Assembly: GCF_007625075.1 (NCBI RefSeq)
Contig: NZ_QMIE01000008.1
Location: 1 to 64,000, forward strand
Source: Oceanidesulfovibrio indonesiensis
Lineage (GTDB): Bacteria; Desulfobacterota; Desulfovibrionia; Desulfovibrionales; Desulfovibrionaceae
Direction of reading: 5' to 3'
Length of the DNA: 64,000 bases
Below the pieces are notes generated by a model. It saw only the letters and a program-made list of their open reading frames with translations, ran no database searches and had not been told where the DNA came from. Below, piece by piece: positions 35,609-46,461 of this stretch (position 1 is its first letter; every line of letters starts with the position of its first letter). A program made the translations under genes and the position numbers.

Positions 35609-37060
35609 GTGGAACTTTCCGTGAACACCAAGATCGGCGAACTTATTGAAGCGTATCCGTTTCTTTTGCAGTTTCTGGTGGAAAAATCCCCCAGGTTCGA
35701 GAAGCTGAAAAATCCACTGATGCGAAAAACCGTAGCCAAGATGGCCTCCGTTTCCAGGGCTGCGGCTCTGGGCGGGTTCAAGCCCGACGTTCTGCTGGCG
35801 GAAATCGCCTCCCAGATATTTCTGCATGGCTACGACGTCACAGTGATGCACCCCGGCGGCGGCAAGGTGGCGGAACAGCCCATGACCCGCGAGGAACGGG
35901 TCCGGGCGTTCAGGGATATTGTCATGCGGATTCATGGAGGGGAGAGCGTGGACGCCGTGCGGGAGGAGTTCCATGACCTGTTGCGGGATGTCTCGCCCGC
36001 AGAAATCGGGGCCATGGAGCAGGAATTGGTCAAGGAAGGAGTCGACGAGTCCGAGATCAAGAAGCTCTGCAATCTCCATGTGGAGTTGTTCGAGCAGTCG
36101 CTCCAGTCTGACCTGCCGGAGATGGAGCCGGGTCATCCCATTCACACCATGCAGGCCGAAAACCGCATTGCCGACGAGAAAGCGGAGCAGCTGCAACAAA
36201 GCGCCTGCCAGATTACCGATGACCTCACCTTTGCAGCGGCCCGGGCCGGCATGCAGGCTGCAGTCGAGAGCCTTTCGGAGATCATTCGTCACTATGAACG
36301 CAAGGAAAATCAGTTGTTTCCGCTGATGGAGTCCCATGGCCTGACGGCGCCGCCACAGGTGATGTGGGCGATTCATGACGACATCCGGGCCGCGTTCAAA
36401 CAGACCAGGGCAGCCCTGGAGGCGGGGGACCGGGAAAAGGCCGTGTCGCAGGCCACGGAACTGGCTGTCGCCATTCGGGACTTGATCCACAAGGAAGAGC
36501 AGATCCTGTTCCCCATGGTCTACGAGACGTTTTCAGACGAGGACTGGGCCAGAGTCCGGACAGGCGAGGAGGAGATTGGCTTCGCCTGGGTGGAGCCGGG
36601 AGATGTCTGGAAAGCGCCGGCCATCGCGGCGGAAAAATCGGCGCAGCAGCCTGGACTGGTGTCCCTCGACGCCGGACAGTTGCGGCCCGAGGTGATCAAC
36701 GCCATCCTGAAGACGCTCCCTGTCGATCTCTCCTTTGTCGACGCCAACGACCGCGTGGCCTACTTCACTCAGACCGCGCACCGCGTCTTTCCACGGAGCG
36801 AAGGGATACTCGGCCGTGAAGTCAAGCACTGCCATCCCAAGAAAAGTGTGCATATGGTGGAAGAAATTCTGGAGAAATTCAAATCCGGGGAGCGGGACGA
36901 GGCTGAATTCTGGATCCAGGCCGGCGACTCGTTCATCCACATCCGCTTTTACGCCGTGCGCCAGGAGGACGGAACCTATGAAGGCTGCCTGGAAGTGGCG
37001 CAGGACGCCACGCACATCCGCGCCCTGGCCGGCCAGCAGCGCTTGTTGGACTGGGATTGA
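35609..37060 (+). CDS. DUF438 / hemerythrin / PAS multidomain protein
   Basis: A 483-residue soluble protein with the domain chain typical of anaerobes: an N-terminal DUF1858-like region (about 3-70), DUF438 (about 95-165), a hemerythrin HHE four-helix domain (about 180-315) with iron-ligand candidates in HPIHTMQAEN, IIRHYERKENQLF, IHDDIRAAF and IHKEEQILFP, and a C-terminal PAS domain (about 360-475) with GREVKHCHPKKSVHMVEEIL. Probably an oxygen, NO or redox sensor; its output partner is unknown. It starts with GTG at 35609, with AGGAGGA about 5 bases upstream. It is divergent from the MFS gene. Confidence 0.87.
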   Translation: MELSVNTKIGELIEAYPFLLQFLVEKSPRFEKLKNPLMRKTVAKMASVSRAAALGGFKPDVLLAEIASQIFLHGYDVTVMHPGGGKVAEQPMTREERVRAFRDIVMRIHGGESVDAVREEFHDLLRDVSPAEIGAMEQELVKEGVDESEIKKLCNLHVELFEQSLQSDLPEMEPGHPIHTMQAENRIADEKAEQLQQSACQITDDLTFAAARAGMQAAVESLSEIIRHYERKENQLFPLMESHGLTAPPQVMWAIHDDIRAAFKQTRAALEAGDREKAVSQATELAVAIRDLIHKEEQILFPMVYETFSDEDWARVRTGEEEIGFAWVEPGDVWKAPAIAAEKSAQQPGLVSLDAGQLRPEVINAILKTLPVDLSFVDANDRVAYFTQTAHRVFPRSEGILGREVKHCHPKKSVHMVEEILEKFKSGERDEAEFWIQAGDSFIHIRFYAVRQEDGTYEGCLEVAQDATHIRALAGQQRLLDWD

Positions 37061-37359
37061 TCAAAGACGGATGCCGGCAGCGATGCGTGCTAGTGGGCAA
37101 GTGCGGGGGAGGGCGGCAAAAATGCCTTTGCAGTTATTGCTCAGAGCAGAATGGTTAAGTGGTTAATGGGTATTGCAGAATGCCCAGGGCGCTTAATGCA
37201 TCAATGTTTTGTATCGCCACCACCTGCAAGCTATCCACATGTCGAAATGTAGTAATGCAATATCACTCCATGATGCCTTCTATTCATATTACGTCCTTTT
37301 TGAAACAGGGGCACTCATCTGACAGAGAACGAGTGCCCCTCCTCATGTCGTAATGCCAA
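37061..37359. other. Intergenic stretch with convergent ends
   Basis: Between the DUF438 gene (plus) and clpB (minus) I find no gene. It is more AT-rich than its surroundings and contains one strong hairpin at 37308-37341 (AGGGGCACTC/GAGTGCCCCT). Confidence 0.5.
37308..37341 (-). terminator. Probable terminator of the cbpA-cbpM-clpB operon
   Basis: A perfect 10-bp stem AGGGGCACTC/GAGTGCCCCT lies 19 bases after the clpB stop. The minus-strand tail (GTTTCAAAAAGG) has only a weak T run, so termination strength is uncertain. Confidence 0.55.
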
Positions 37360-40023
<2,664 letters not shown>

Positions 40024-40065
40024 ATGCCTACTCCTTGGAGGAGGTGAGTTACCGAAAAATCTGTC

Positions 40066-40407
40066 TTATGGTCTGCCGCTCGTGCCTTCCGAGGCGTCCC
40101 AAAGCAGACGTTCCATCTGGCGGATGCGGCGTTCCATTTCCTGAACGCGATCGAGAAGGTCCATGATGATAGTGCCGGCAATGCTCGAAATCTCGAAGTC
40201 GCGGCAGATGCGGTCCAGCTTTCTGGCGCGGACGATGTCCAACACGCGGAAGAGGTAGTCGCCCTGCTCCGTGGTGCGCGGTTCTATCCAGCCGAGCTCG
40301 ATGAGCTCGCCGATGCGTGCGGTGGGCACGCCGCTGCGCTCCACGAACTCGGTCCAGACGATGAATTCCGTTCGTTCGGGCAAGTGCTGCGAATCATGAT
40401 TGCTCAT
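40066..40407 (-). CDS. cbpM: Chaperone modulator CbpM (MerR-like)
   Basis: A 113-residue protein with a MerR-type winged helix (FVERSGVPTARIGELIELGWIEPR) and a C-terminal helix rich in charged residues (LLDRVQEMERRIRQMERLLW), the pattern of CbpM, which binds the J-domain of CbpA and restrains its action. Position between cbpA and clpB supports this. ATG 40407 is chosen; ATG 40413 two codons earlier is equally possible. It lies 29 bases after the cbpA stop. Confidence 0.82.
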   Translation of the reverse strand: MSNHDSQHLPERTEFIVWTEFVERSGVPTARIGELIELGWIEPRTTEQGDYLFRVLDIVRARKLDRICRDFEISSIAGTIIMDLLDRVQEMERRIRQMERLLWDASEGTSGRP

Positions 40408-40436
40408 ACGCATTCGTCCTCATCGGGTCTGTCGGG

Positions 40437-41417
40437 TCATCCCCGCGGCGCAAAGGAGGAGGCCTCGGCCAGTTTCTCCCACAGCTCGCGCTCTTGTTCG
40501 GAAAGTTCCTTGGGCGACTTGATCATGATGCGCACGAGCTCGTCGCCTTTGTTCGCGCCCTGGCCCAGCCCGCGGCCGCGGATGCGCATCTTGCGGCCGG
40601 AATCCACGCCGGCCGGGATCTTCATTTCCACCTCGCCGTCCAGAGTGGGCACGCGCACATTGGCTCCCAGTGCGGCTTCCCACGGCGTGATGGGAAGGTC
40701 CGTGACGATGTTGGAGCCGTCCAGGTAGTAGCGGGTGTGCGGCTGGACACGGACCTTGAGGAACAGATCGCCCGCAGGTCCGCCGGACATGCCGGGATTG
40801 CCCTGGCCGGCCAGCCGGATGCGCGCGCCGTCCTTGACGCCGGCCGGTATGTTCACGTTCAGCGTCTTGGTGCGGGGCGGTCCGCCCGGCTCCTGCTCCG
40901 TGAGGGTGATGGCCTTGGACCCGCCGTGGTAGGCTTCCTCCAGGGACAGATCGAGGGTGGCCTCGGCGTCCGAACCCCGGCGCGGCCTGCTGGAAAAACC
41001 GCCGCGGCCGAAGGGGTCGCCCCCCAGTCCACCGGAACGGAAGGAGGCTCCTCCCATGCCGCTCGCTCCGCCGAAGATGGTCTCGAAGAAGTCGGAGAAA
41101 CCCGAGGCGTCGAAGCTGGACGCGCCGCCCCCGCCGCCGAATCCGCCGAAGTGCATGTTCTCGTATCCGGGCGGCGGCCGGAAATCCTGTCCGTGCTTCC
41201 AGTTGGGGCCGAGCTGGTCGTAGAGTTTGCGCTTCTCTTCGTCCTTGAGGACCTCGTACGCCTCTGTGACTTCCTTGAACTTGTCCTCGGCGGCCTTGTC
41301 GTCCGGGTTGAGATCGGGGTGGTACTTGCGGGCGAGCTTCTTGTATGCCCGCGAGACCTCATCTTTGGACGCCTTTTTGTCCACGCCGAGGACCTTGTAG
41401 TAGTCCTTGTATTCCAT
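40437..41417 (-). CDS. cbpA: Curved-DNA-binding-type DnaJ co-chaperone CbpA
   Basis: A 326-residue type II J-protein stimulating DnaK. The J-domain (1-70) has KYHPDLNP with the essential HPD; a glycine-rich stretch follows (about 85-150) with several GG and FGG repeats; then two C-terminal peptide-binding domains (about 160-310) with DLSLEEAYHGG and VNIPAGVKDGARIRLAGQG. There is no zinc-finger domain, separating it from DnaJ proper. ATG 41417 (MEYKDYYKVLGV) matches the family start; longer readings do not. It is first in cbpA-cbpM-clpB. A TTGACA at about 41548-41543 could belong to its promoter, but no good -10 fits. Confidence 0.92.
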   Translation of the reverse strand: MEYKDYYKVLGVDKKASKDEVSRAYKKLARKYHPDLNPDDKAAEDKFKEVTEAYEVLKDEEKRKLYDQLGPNWKHGQDFRPPPGYENMHFGGFGGGGGASSFDASGFSDFFETIFGGASGMGGASFRSGGLGGDPFGRGGFSSRPRRGSDAEATLDLSLEEAYHGGSKAITLTEQEPGGPPRTKTLNVNIPAGVKDGARIRLAGQGNPGMSGGPAGDLFLKVRVQPHTRYYLDGSNIVTDLPITPWEAALGANVRVPTLDGEVEMKIPAGVDSGRKMRIRGRGLGQGANKGDELVRIMIKSPKELSEQERELWEKLAEASSFAPRG

Positions 41418-41732
41418 CGTGATCGCGTTCTCCTGAGCGGAACTTCTCGCCCGATGTGGCACATGGCCGGCCAATCGGACGCTTTCGTGTCATTGCCGAA
41501 TCCGGATCGATCCAGACTCCACAGCTAAAGCGTCGGAACGAACTGTCAAGTATCTGACAGCAAAAAAACGCGCAATTTCATCATGTTCAGCGCGCATGGC
41601 CCGGGACCCTGGCTGCCGGGAAGGCGGACTTGATCGAATGTATCACGATGAGAAAGGAAGGGGGAGGGGGAAGGGGGAGAAAGGAACGACAGAATTCTTC
41701 GCCAGCTTACGGAAAACTGCATCGGCAGGAAT

Positions 41733-41954
41733 GCTCCCCGGCACGCCAGCGCTTCCGTCATGGAAACAGACAATGTGCCGATCGGCTCGATCCAGAGGAT
41801 TCTTGGTCATGAAAACAGGACGACCACTGAAATCTATCTGCACAGCCTGGGCGAATCTGATCGCCAGGCGATAGAGGTGCTCGAGCGGGTGACGGTGTTA
41901 AAAGTCCCACACCGGCACAAAAAAGGGCTACGAGGCAACCTCGTAACCCTTTGA
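41733..41954 (+). pseudogene. Tyrosine recombinase (phage integrase) C-terminal remnant
   Basis: The frame encodes PRHASASVMETDNVP and then IQRILGHENRTTTEIYLHSLGES, matching the catalytic HxxRH...LGH...Tyr segment of tyrosine recombinases. The upstream part of the domain is missing; a related-looking stretch (EFFASLRKTA) sits in another frame just before, so there has been at least one frameshift. It lies next to tRNA-Lys, a usual integration site, and is probably the last trace of an older element. The rest of 41418-41732 shows no gene. Confidence 0.7.
41921..41952 (-). terminator. Terminator of tRNA-Lys
   Basis: On the minus strand, just after the tRNA 3' end, AAAGGGTTACGAGG pairs with CCTCGTAGCCCTTT (one mismatch) and is followed by a T run (TTTTTTGTG). 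Confidence 0.8.
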
Positions 41955-41959
41955 AATTC

Positions 41960-42035
41960 TGGTGGGTCGTGCTGGGCTCGAACCAGCGACTCTCTGCTTA
42001 AAAGGCAGATACTCTACCAACTGAGTTAACGACCC
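41960..42035 (-). tRNA. tRNA-Lys (anticodon TTT)
   Basis: A minus-strand cloverleaf of 76 bases: acceptor GGGTCGT pairs with ACGACCC, discriminator A, encoded CCA. The anticodon loop is CTTTTAA between TCTGC and GCAGA, giving anticodon TTT. The T-loop reads GGTTCGAGCC. Confidence 0.97.
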
Positions 42036-42368
42036 GCTGTAGAAACACTTTTAATATGCCACTTGACGGCCATTCGTCAAGGGTGTTTCTCAAAAAATAA
42101 CGGGCTGTATGTCAGCCCCTTGGGTAATTGCACCGCCGCTCACTACTGTAACTCCGTTCACTCCCTGGTGGCGGGGCGTCCACAGATGCTGTGAGTGTGC
42201 GGAATGAAGAGCTTTTTGCCCCTCCACAGCGCCGTCGTCCTGCAAGCAGTTCCACCCGCAATGAGGCAACCTACATTGGAACGCCCCAGCGCCTGGAGAA
42301 AATCGGGCCGCCCCCCTCATTTTCCCCTTGCCAACCACTGCCGACTATGATTAATGGTTCTGTTTCGC
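42036..42368. other. Intergenic stretch between tRNA-Lys and tRNA-Ser
   Basis: The two tRNA genes are divergent, so both tRNA promoters should lie here. I see no protein-coding gene and no strong hairpin; short open frames lack coding features. Confidence 0.5.
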
Positions 42369-42460
42369 GGAGAGGTGACCGAGCTGGCCGAAGGTGTACG
42401 ATTGGAAATCGTATGTACCCTAACCGGGTACCGGGAGTTCGAATCTCCCCCTCTCCGCCA
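42369..42460 (+). tRNA. tRNA-Ser (anticodon GGA)
   Basis: A 92-base class II tRNA with a long variable arm: acceptor GGAGAGG pairs with CCTCTCC, discriminator G, encoded CCA. The anticodon loop TTGGAAA within ACGAT/ATCGT gives anticodon GGA. The T-loop reads GAGTTCGAATCTC. Its last 17 bases recur at 56137-56153, bounding an integrated element. Confidence 0.97.
42444..42460 (+). repeat. attL, left attachment site of the integrated element
   Basis: The tRNA-Ser 3' end TCTCCCCCTCTCCGCCA is repeated exactly at 56137-56153. The integrase gene starts about 100 bases further in, the standard layout for a tRNA-targeting element. Confidence 0.9.
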
Positions 42461-42558
42461 GATGACTATAAGCCCTCGAAGGTACTGTTTTTATAATCCT
42501 CTCGGCTGCTTGGCAGCTGCCTGGGTACAAGACCCGGGTACACGTGGAGGATACAACA

Positions 42559-44253
42559 GTGGCTCCGAGGGCTTCTTCATATCTGCTGCTCCACCGTTCC
42601 ACCTACCATTTTCGCATCGCCGTCCCACCGGACCTTCAGAGTCGACTCGGCAAGCGTGAGCTTCGCCGATCTTTACGCACTGGCTACTTGAATGAAGCCA
42701 GACCTCGCGCTATCAGACTGGCCGCTACTTCGACGAGTATCTTCCAGGCTTTGAGGAGTAACAGGACAATGCAGCAACTGACAGACGAAAAGATCAGAGA
42801 ACTTGTGGACGAATGGATCAAGGATGCTCTGGATGCGGAGTATGAAGCCCTGCTTCGGAGCGGACCATGGAACGAGGAGAAGCTCGGAACGTACAAGGGC
42901 ACCCTGCAACTGGTCGGCTCAGAAATCTATGATGCCTGGCTGCGAAAAGACTTCCGCCAGGTCAAAGGCCGCGTGGATGCCTTACTGGCCCACAAGGGAG
43001 TAGAGGCAGACAGGGACTCCATGGTTTACAGGAAGCTTTGCGATGCTCTGCTGAAGGCAGAAGCAGATGTCCTTCGTGAAGTCTCTGACTACACCTGGGA
43101 GGGCCCTTCTTCCTTTCCTCCAACGACCAATGAAATTCCTGATGCTCAGCCGCAACCTATTCAGCAGGATGAGGTCAAGACTGGACCTACCTTGCATGAG
43201 GCGGTGGAGAAATACATCGAGGACAAGAATCCAGGCTGGTCTCCAAAAAGCCGGATCGACATGCCCCCCAAGCTGCGCCAGTTCGTGAAGATCGTGGGCT
43301 ATGACCTGCCTTTCACCCAACTAGACCGTGATGCCATGCGCAAGTACCGCGACATGATGGAAAACCTGCCGGCCCGCTACGAGCAGAAAAAGATCTATCG
43401 CGACAAGAGCTTCGAAGAGATTCTTGCCATGGATATCCCTGACGAGGAAAAGCTCGCGGCCAAGTCGCTGGAGAATCGGTTCATCATAATCCGCAGCTTT
43501 CTCAACTGGTGCGAGGACGAGGGCTATATCGAGAAAGTCCGAGGCCTGAACAAGGTGCTGAAAGTCTCAAAGGCCACGCAGGGGCGTTCGACTGGCAAGA
43601 GAGCGCCGTTTACCGAAGACGACCTGCGCAACCTGTTCGCCCCAGAAGCGTATGCAGAGGAGACCAGAAAAAGCCCTGCCCGGTTCTGGATGCCCCTGCT
43701 CGCCCTGTACACCGGTGCGAGGATCGAGGAATTGGCGCAGCTCCACCTTTCTGACATCAAGTCCATCGACGGTGTCCTGGTCATCGATATCAACGCGCTC
43801 GACGGCAAACAGCTCAAGACCGCAGCAGCCGTGAGGCGTGTCCCAATCCACCCATTTCTGGGAAAGCTCGGCTTTCTCGACTACGTCGCGACCATGAACA
43901 AGCGTGGTGAACAACGCCTGTTCCCGGACCTCTCCCTGGTCGAGAAGACTGGCAAGTACTCCGCTGCCATATCCCAGTGGTTCACCCGTTACCGGCGCGA
44001 ACAAGGCGTCCAAGACCAGGACGAGGAAGGTCGCAGCAGGACTTTCCACTCGTTCCGGCACACCTTCATCACACGCAGCAAGCATCTCGGGCTGAACCGA
44101 AACATGCTCAAGGAGATCGTGGGGCACGAGCAGGGCGAGACCGACGATGTGACCGCAATTTACGAAGGGTCATATCCGCCTAGGATGCTCCGTGACGAGT
44201 TCATCAAGAAAATTGATTTTCACGAGCGTGTGGAGGAGTTGAATCTCCTATAG
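42559..44253 (+). CDS. int: Tyrosine recombinase / integrase of the island
   Basis: A 564-residue site-specific recombinase. The N-terminus (SYLLLHRSTYHFRIAVPPDLQSRLGKR) is the DUF6538-type arm domain of large integrases; a core-binding SAM-like domain follows (about 220-340, TLHEAVEKYIEDKNPGW). The catalytic domain shows Arg in LYTGARIEELAQL, HSFRHTFITR, the His in IVGHEQGETDD and Tyr in AIYEGSY. I chose GTG 42559 because GGAGG stands 8 bases before it; GTG 42544 would add five residues. It starts 99 bases from attL and would catalyse insertion at and excision from tRNA-Ser. Confidence 0.93.
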   Translation: MAPRASSYLLLHRSTYHFRIAVPPDLQSRLGKRELRRSLRTGYLNEARPRAIRLAATSTSIFQALRSNRTMQQLTDEKIRELVDEWIKDALDAEYEALLRSGPWNEEKLGTYKGTLQLVGSEIYDAWLRKDFRQVKGRVDALLAHKGVEADRDSMVYRKLCDALLKAEADVLREVSDYTWEGPSSFPPTTNEIPDAQPQPIQQDEVKTGPTLHEAVEKYIEDKNPGWSPKSRIDMPPKLRQFVKIVGYDLPFTQLDRDAMRKYRDMMENLPARYEQKKIYRDKSFEEILAMDIPDEEKLAAKSLENRFIIIRSFLNWCEDEGYIEKVRGLNKVLKVSKATQGRSTGKRAPFTEDDLRNLFAPEAYAEETRKSPARFWMPLLALYTGARIEELAQLHLSDIKSIDGVLVIDINALDGKQLKTAAAVRRVPIHPFLGKLGFLDYVATMNKRGEQRLFPDLSLVEKTGKYSAAISQWFTRYRREQGVQDQDEEGRSRTFHSFRHTFITRSKHLGLNRNMLKEIVGHEQGETDDVTAIYEGSYPPRMLRDEFIKKIDFHERVEELNLL

Positions 44254-44291
44254 TTACAGGATGTTTCGACAGACCTCCAATAAGCTAGAAC

Positions 44292-44325
44292 AGAGAAAGG
44301 CCCCTGAAGTCGGGGCCTCTCTCTT
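44292..44325. terminator. Bidirectional terminator between int and hsp20
   Basis: A GGCCCC/GGGGCC hairpin with A-rich sequence on one side and TCTCTCTT on the other lies between two convergent genes. Confidence 0.65.
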
Positions 44326-44347
44326 CACATTTCTTAACCCAGTGGCT

Positions 44348-44908
44348 CTAACTCTGGATCGGTATCCTTTTCGATGACTTACCCGCGCCTTCTTTTCGAG
44401 GAAGCGAAATGGTCAAAACACCGTTTTTGTGTTTCGCTTTGATGCCTTCAGGGTCAGCATCCTCTGGCATGGTCAACACGCGCTTATACGCGCCATAGTG
44501 CCGTTCAACCCGATAATAGCCTTTGTCCTCGGTCTTCTCTTCCTGCCGTTTTTCTGCCTTGATGATGAGGGAATCTCCCTGCAACTCGATGTCGATCTCG
44601 GACTCTTCTATTCCAGGCAGTTCAGCAGAAATGGTGTATTCCTTTTCTGAACCAGCGATGTCGACCTTCGGCTTGAAGACGTCAGGTTGCGGCAATCCCG
44701 TGAACGACGAACTGGCCAACGGGGATTCAATTCCGAAGTTGCGGAAAAAATCCTCGAAAAGGTGGTCTATTTCAGAATGAATACCACCCAACCGCGCCGC
44801 AGGCATGTACGATTGGGATTCGACTTGTTCACGCTTCACAGGAATGGCTTTTTCCTGCTCATTTTCCTTTTTGAACCAATTCCAGGGATTAAGCCTTGCA
44901 AAGTCCAT
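44348..44908 (-). CDS. Small heat-shock protein Hsp20/IbpA family
   Basis: A 186-residue holding chaperone. The alpha-crystallin domain spans about 75-175, from PKVDIAGSEKEYTISAELPGIEESEIDIELQ to the closing KNGVLTISLPRKE. The N-terminal arm has WNWFKK and FEDFFRNFG. A perfect AGGAGG lies 7 bases before the ATG. It runs opposite to the integrase and sits inside the island, so it is acquired cargo; such genes are thought to protect hosts from heat or protein stress. A good sigma-70 promoter lies upstream. Confidence 0.93.
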   Translation of the reverse strand: MDFARLNPWNWFKKENEQEKAIPVKREQVESQSYMPAARLGGIHSEIDHLFEDFFRNFGIESPLASSSFTGLPQPDVFKPKVDIAGSEKEYTISAELPGIEESEIDIELQGDSLIIKAEKRQEEKTEDKGYYRVERHYGAYKRVLTMPEDADPEGIKAKHKNGVLTISLPRKEGAGKSSKRIPIQS

Positions 44909-44941
44909 AACTTAACCTCCTTTTGAAAAGGTTTTCTTTTT

Positions 44942-44969
44942 TGAATAATCCGAATGCGTTGCCTGTCAA
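44942..44969 (-). promoter_or_regulatory. Sigma-70-like promoter of the island hsp20 gene
   Basis: TTGACA (44969-44964), a 16-base spacer and TATTCA (44947-44942) read toward hsp20, ending about 34 bases before its ATG. The -35 is perfect and the -10 moderate. I see no sigma-32 or CIRCE motif. Confidence 0.6.
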
Positions 44970-45202
44970 GATGTCATGAGCGCCTTGTAAGACTCGGTGA
45001 TCCTCCCAAAATTTTTGGCATAAAAATGTGAGCACTTTTTCTATAGACGCTGTTCGCCCATTTCCCCCGTGGGGGGGATCTAACATGACACACGCAACAC
45101 CATGTAATTCCTGCCGATGCTGAACAACTCCAAGATTTCCCGATGGACGCTGCGTTTCGCTCTGCTTCCCTGCCGCCAATGTCCAACTAGGGTGTACTCC
45201 AA

Positions 45203-45236
45203 CTGAACACCCTGAACACGCCCCAAAAGTGTTCAG
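45203..45236. promoter_or_regulatory. CTGAACAC repeat cluster upstream of the resolvase (operator or res-like site)
   Basis: CTGAACAC occurs at 45203-45210 and 45212-45219, and its reverse complement GTGTTCAG at 45229-45236. The cluster ends 22 bases before the -35 of the resolvase promoter. A related GAACAC box is at 45295. Confidence 0.5.
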
Positions 45237-45258
45237 CTAGACTCAAAAACATAATTTC

Positions 45259-45287
45259 TTGACATAGTGTCCATGGTCGTTTATGAT
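45259..45287 (+). promoter_or_regulatory. Sigma-70 promoter of the resolvase gene
   Basis: TTGACA (45259-45264), a 17-base spacer and TATGAT (45282-45287) form a near-perfect promoter about 44 bases before the resolvase ATG. Confidence 0.8.
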
Positions 45288-45330
45288 TCTACCCGAACAC
45301 TGCGACACCCACGCAGGAAGGAGAGAGATC

Positions 45331-45906
45331 ATGACGACCATGGACCATCCTCACAACGGTAACGGCCAGCACGTCGGCTACGTTCGAGTCAGCACCCTCA
45401 CACAGCACACAGACCGTCAACTCGACGGCGTCCACCTCGACCACCTCTTCGAGGACAAAGCCAGCGCCAAGGACACCAAGCGCCCAGAGCTTGAAGCCTG
45501 CCTTGAATACCTTCGCCACGGTGACACCCTCCACGTCCATTCCATCGACAGACTTGCCCGGAACCTGTCAGACCTCCAGGAGATCGTGGATGACCTGACA
45601 AGCCGGGGAATATCTGTCCAGTTCCACAAGGAGAACCTGACCTTCACCGGCCAGGATAGCTCCATGCAGAAGCTCATGTTCCAGATGATGGGAGCCTTTG
45701 CCGAGTTCGAACGGTCCTTGATCCGGGAGAGGCAGCGTGAAGGGATCGCCATAGCCAAGGCCAAGGGCAAGTACAAAGGCCGCAAGAAGGCGCTCACGAA
45801 GGAGCAGGTGGAGGAGATCAAGGCCAGGAAGGACCAGGGGGAACCCATGGCAAAGCTGGCGAGGGAATATGGCGTGAGCCGGACCACGTTGTATGCATCA
45901 CTTTGA
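45331..45906 (+). CDS. Serine recombinase, resolvase/invertase family
   Basis: A 191-residue small serine recombinase. The catalytic domain begins VGYVRVSTLTQHTDRQ, where the Ser in RVS attacks DNA; HSIDRLARN and FQMMGAFAEFERSLIRERQREGI are family blocks with the catalytic arginines. A linker with AKGKYKGRKKAL leads to a Hin-type helix-turn-helix ending REYGVSRTTLYASL. GGAAGGAG lies 9 bases before the ATG. It has a strong promoter and may resolve dimers of the element or regulate itself through the nearby CTGAACAC boxes. Confidence 0.93.
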   Translation: MTTMDHPHNGNGQHVGYVRVSTLTQHTDRQLDGVHLDHLFEDKASAKDTKRPELEACLEYLRHGDTLHVHSIDRLARNLSDLQEIVDDLTSRGISVQFHKENLTFTGQDSSMQKLMFQMMGAFAEFERSLIRERQREGIAIAKAKGKYKGRKKALTKEQVEEIKARKDQGEPMAKLAREYGVSRTTLYASL

Positions 45907-46246
45907 GCACATAAAACACATCATTTCAATATATTAAAACCCACACGAACTCCGCAGAAGAAGCACTTGGTCGAACTTTCTAAATCACTTACAAATTCAA
46001 GAGGTTAGAATTTGGGACCACCATAGGGATCCCTAAGCCCTCTCCCGCGGTGCATTCAGATCGAAAATCACTCCCCTTCAAGGCGGGTAGCTCATGTTGG
46101 ATTCAATGCCAGCATCGGGCTGCCCGCCTTTTTGCGTGGTCTGGTTTACGACCCGCCGGGAGAAATGAGTCTGTCTGTTTGATTGGGAGTATCAGTCGTA
46201 AAGGCAAGCGGTATCGCTGAAATCACAAAAACAAGGAGGATCTTGA
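45907..46246. other. Intergenic stretch with one terminator
   Basis: No gene is seen. It holds a strong terminator at 46081-46134 and the ribosome-binding site (AAGGAGG, 46233-46239) of the next gene. The part after the terminator should contain the promoter of the RepA-like operon, but no good match stands out. Confidence 0.5.
46081..46134 (+). terminator. Intrinsic terminator downstream of the resolvase
   Basis: AAGGCGGGTAGC pairs over 12 bp (one G-T pair) with GCTGCCCGCCTT across a 26-base loop and is followed by a T run. Confidence 0.8.
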
Positions 46247-46459
46247 ATGAAACGAATTTGGCAAAATGGACACGACCTCACGTCAACGACCATCCGGCTG
46301 ACCAGCCGCGACCGCCAACGCATCAGCCGTATTCAGGACTGCTACCAGGATGGAGCCGGCACCAATGTTTCCATGGCGCGCATCATCTCCATGGGTCTTC
46401 GCGCTCTGGAACGTGAAATCGTGAGCGGACGAGGCTTTCTCGCCCTGGAGGAGATGTAG
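46247..46459 (+). CDS. Small protein upstream of the RepA-like gene (70 aa)
   Basis: A 70-residue protein starting MKRIWQNGHDLTSTTIRLT and ending RGFLALEEM, with a perfect AAGGAGG 7 bases before its ATG. The short strand followed by helices (SRDRQRISRIQDCYQ, MARIISMGLRALEREI) resembles a ribbon-helix-helix DNA-binding protein, but I cannot confirm the family. It ends 2 bases before the ATPase gene, so the two are co-translated. In plasmids such a pair often means a copy-control regulator followed by RepA. Confidence 0.65.
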   Translation: MKRIWQNGHDLTSTTIRLTSRDRQRISRIQDCYQDGAGTNVSMARIISMGLRALEREIVSGRGFLALEEM

Positions 46460-46461
46460 CC

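Noticed and set aside
37061-37359. Possible gene remnant before clpB
   Set aside because: Short frames give no recognisable motif; only the hairpin is convincing.
41418-41560. CIRCE or sigma-32 element upstream of cbpA
   Set aside because: No TTAGCACTC-N9-GAGTGCTAA, and no CTTGAAA/CCCCAT pair at proper spacing.
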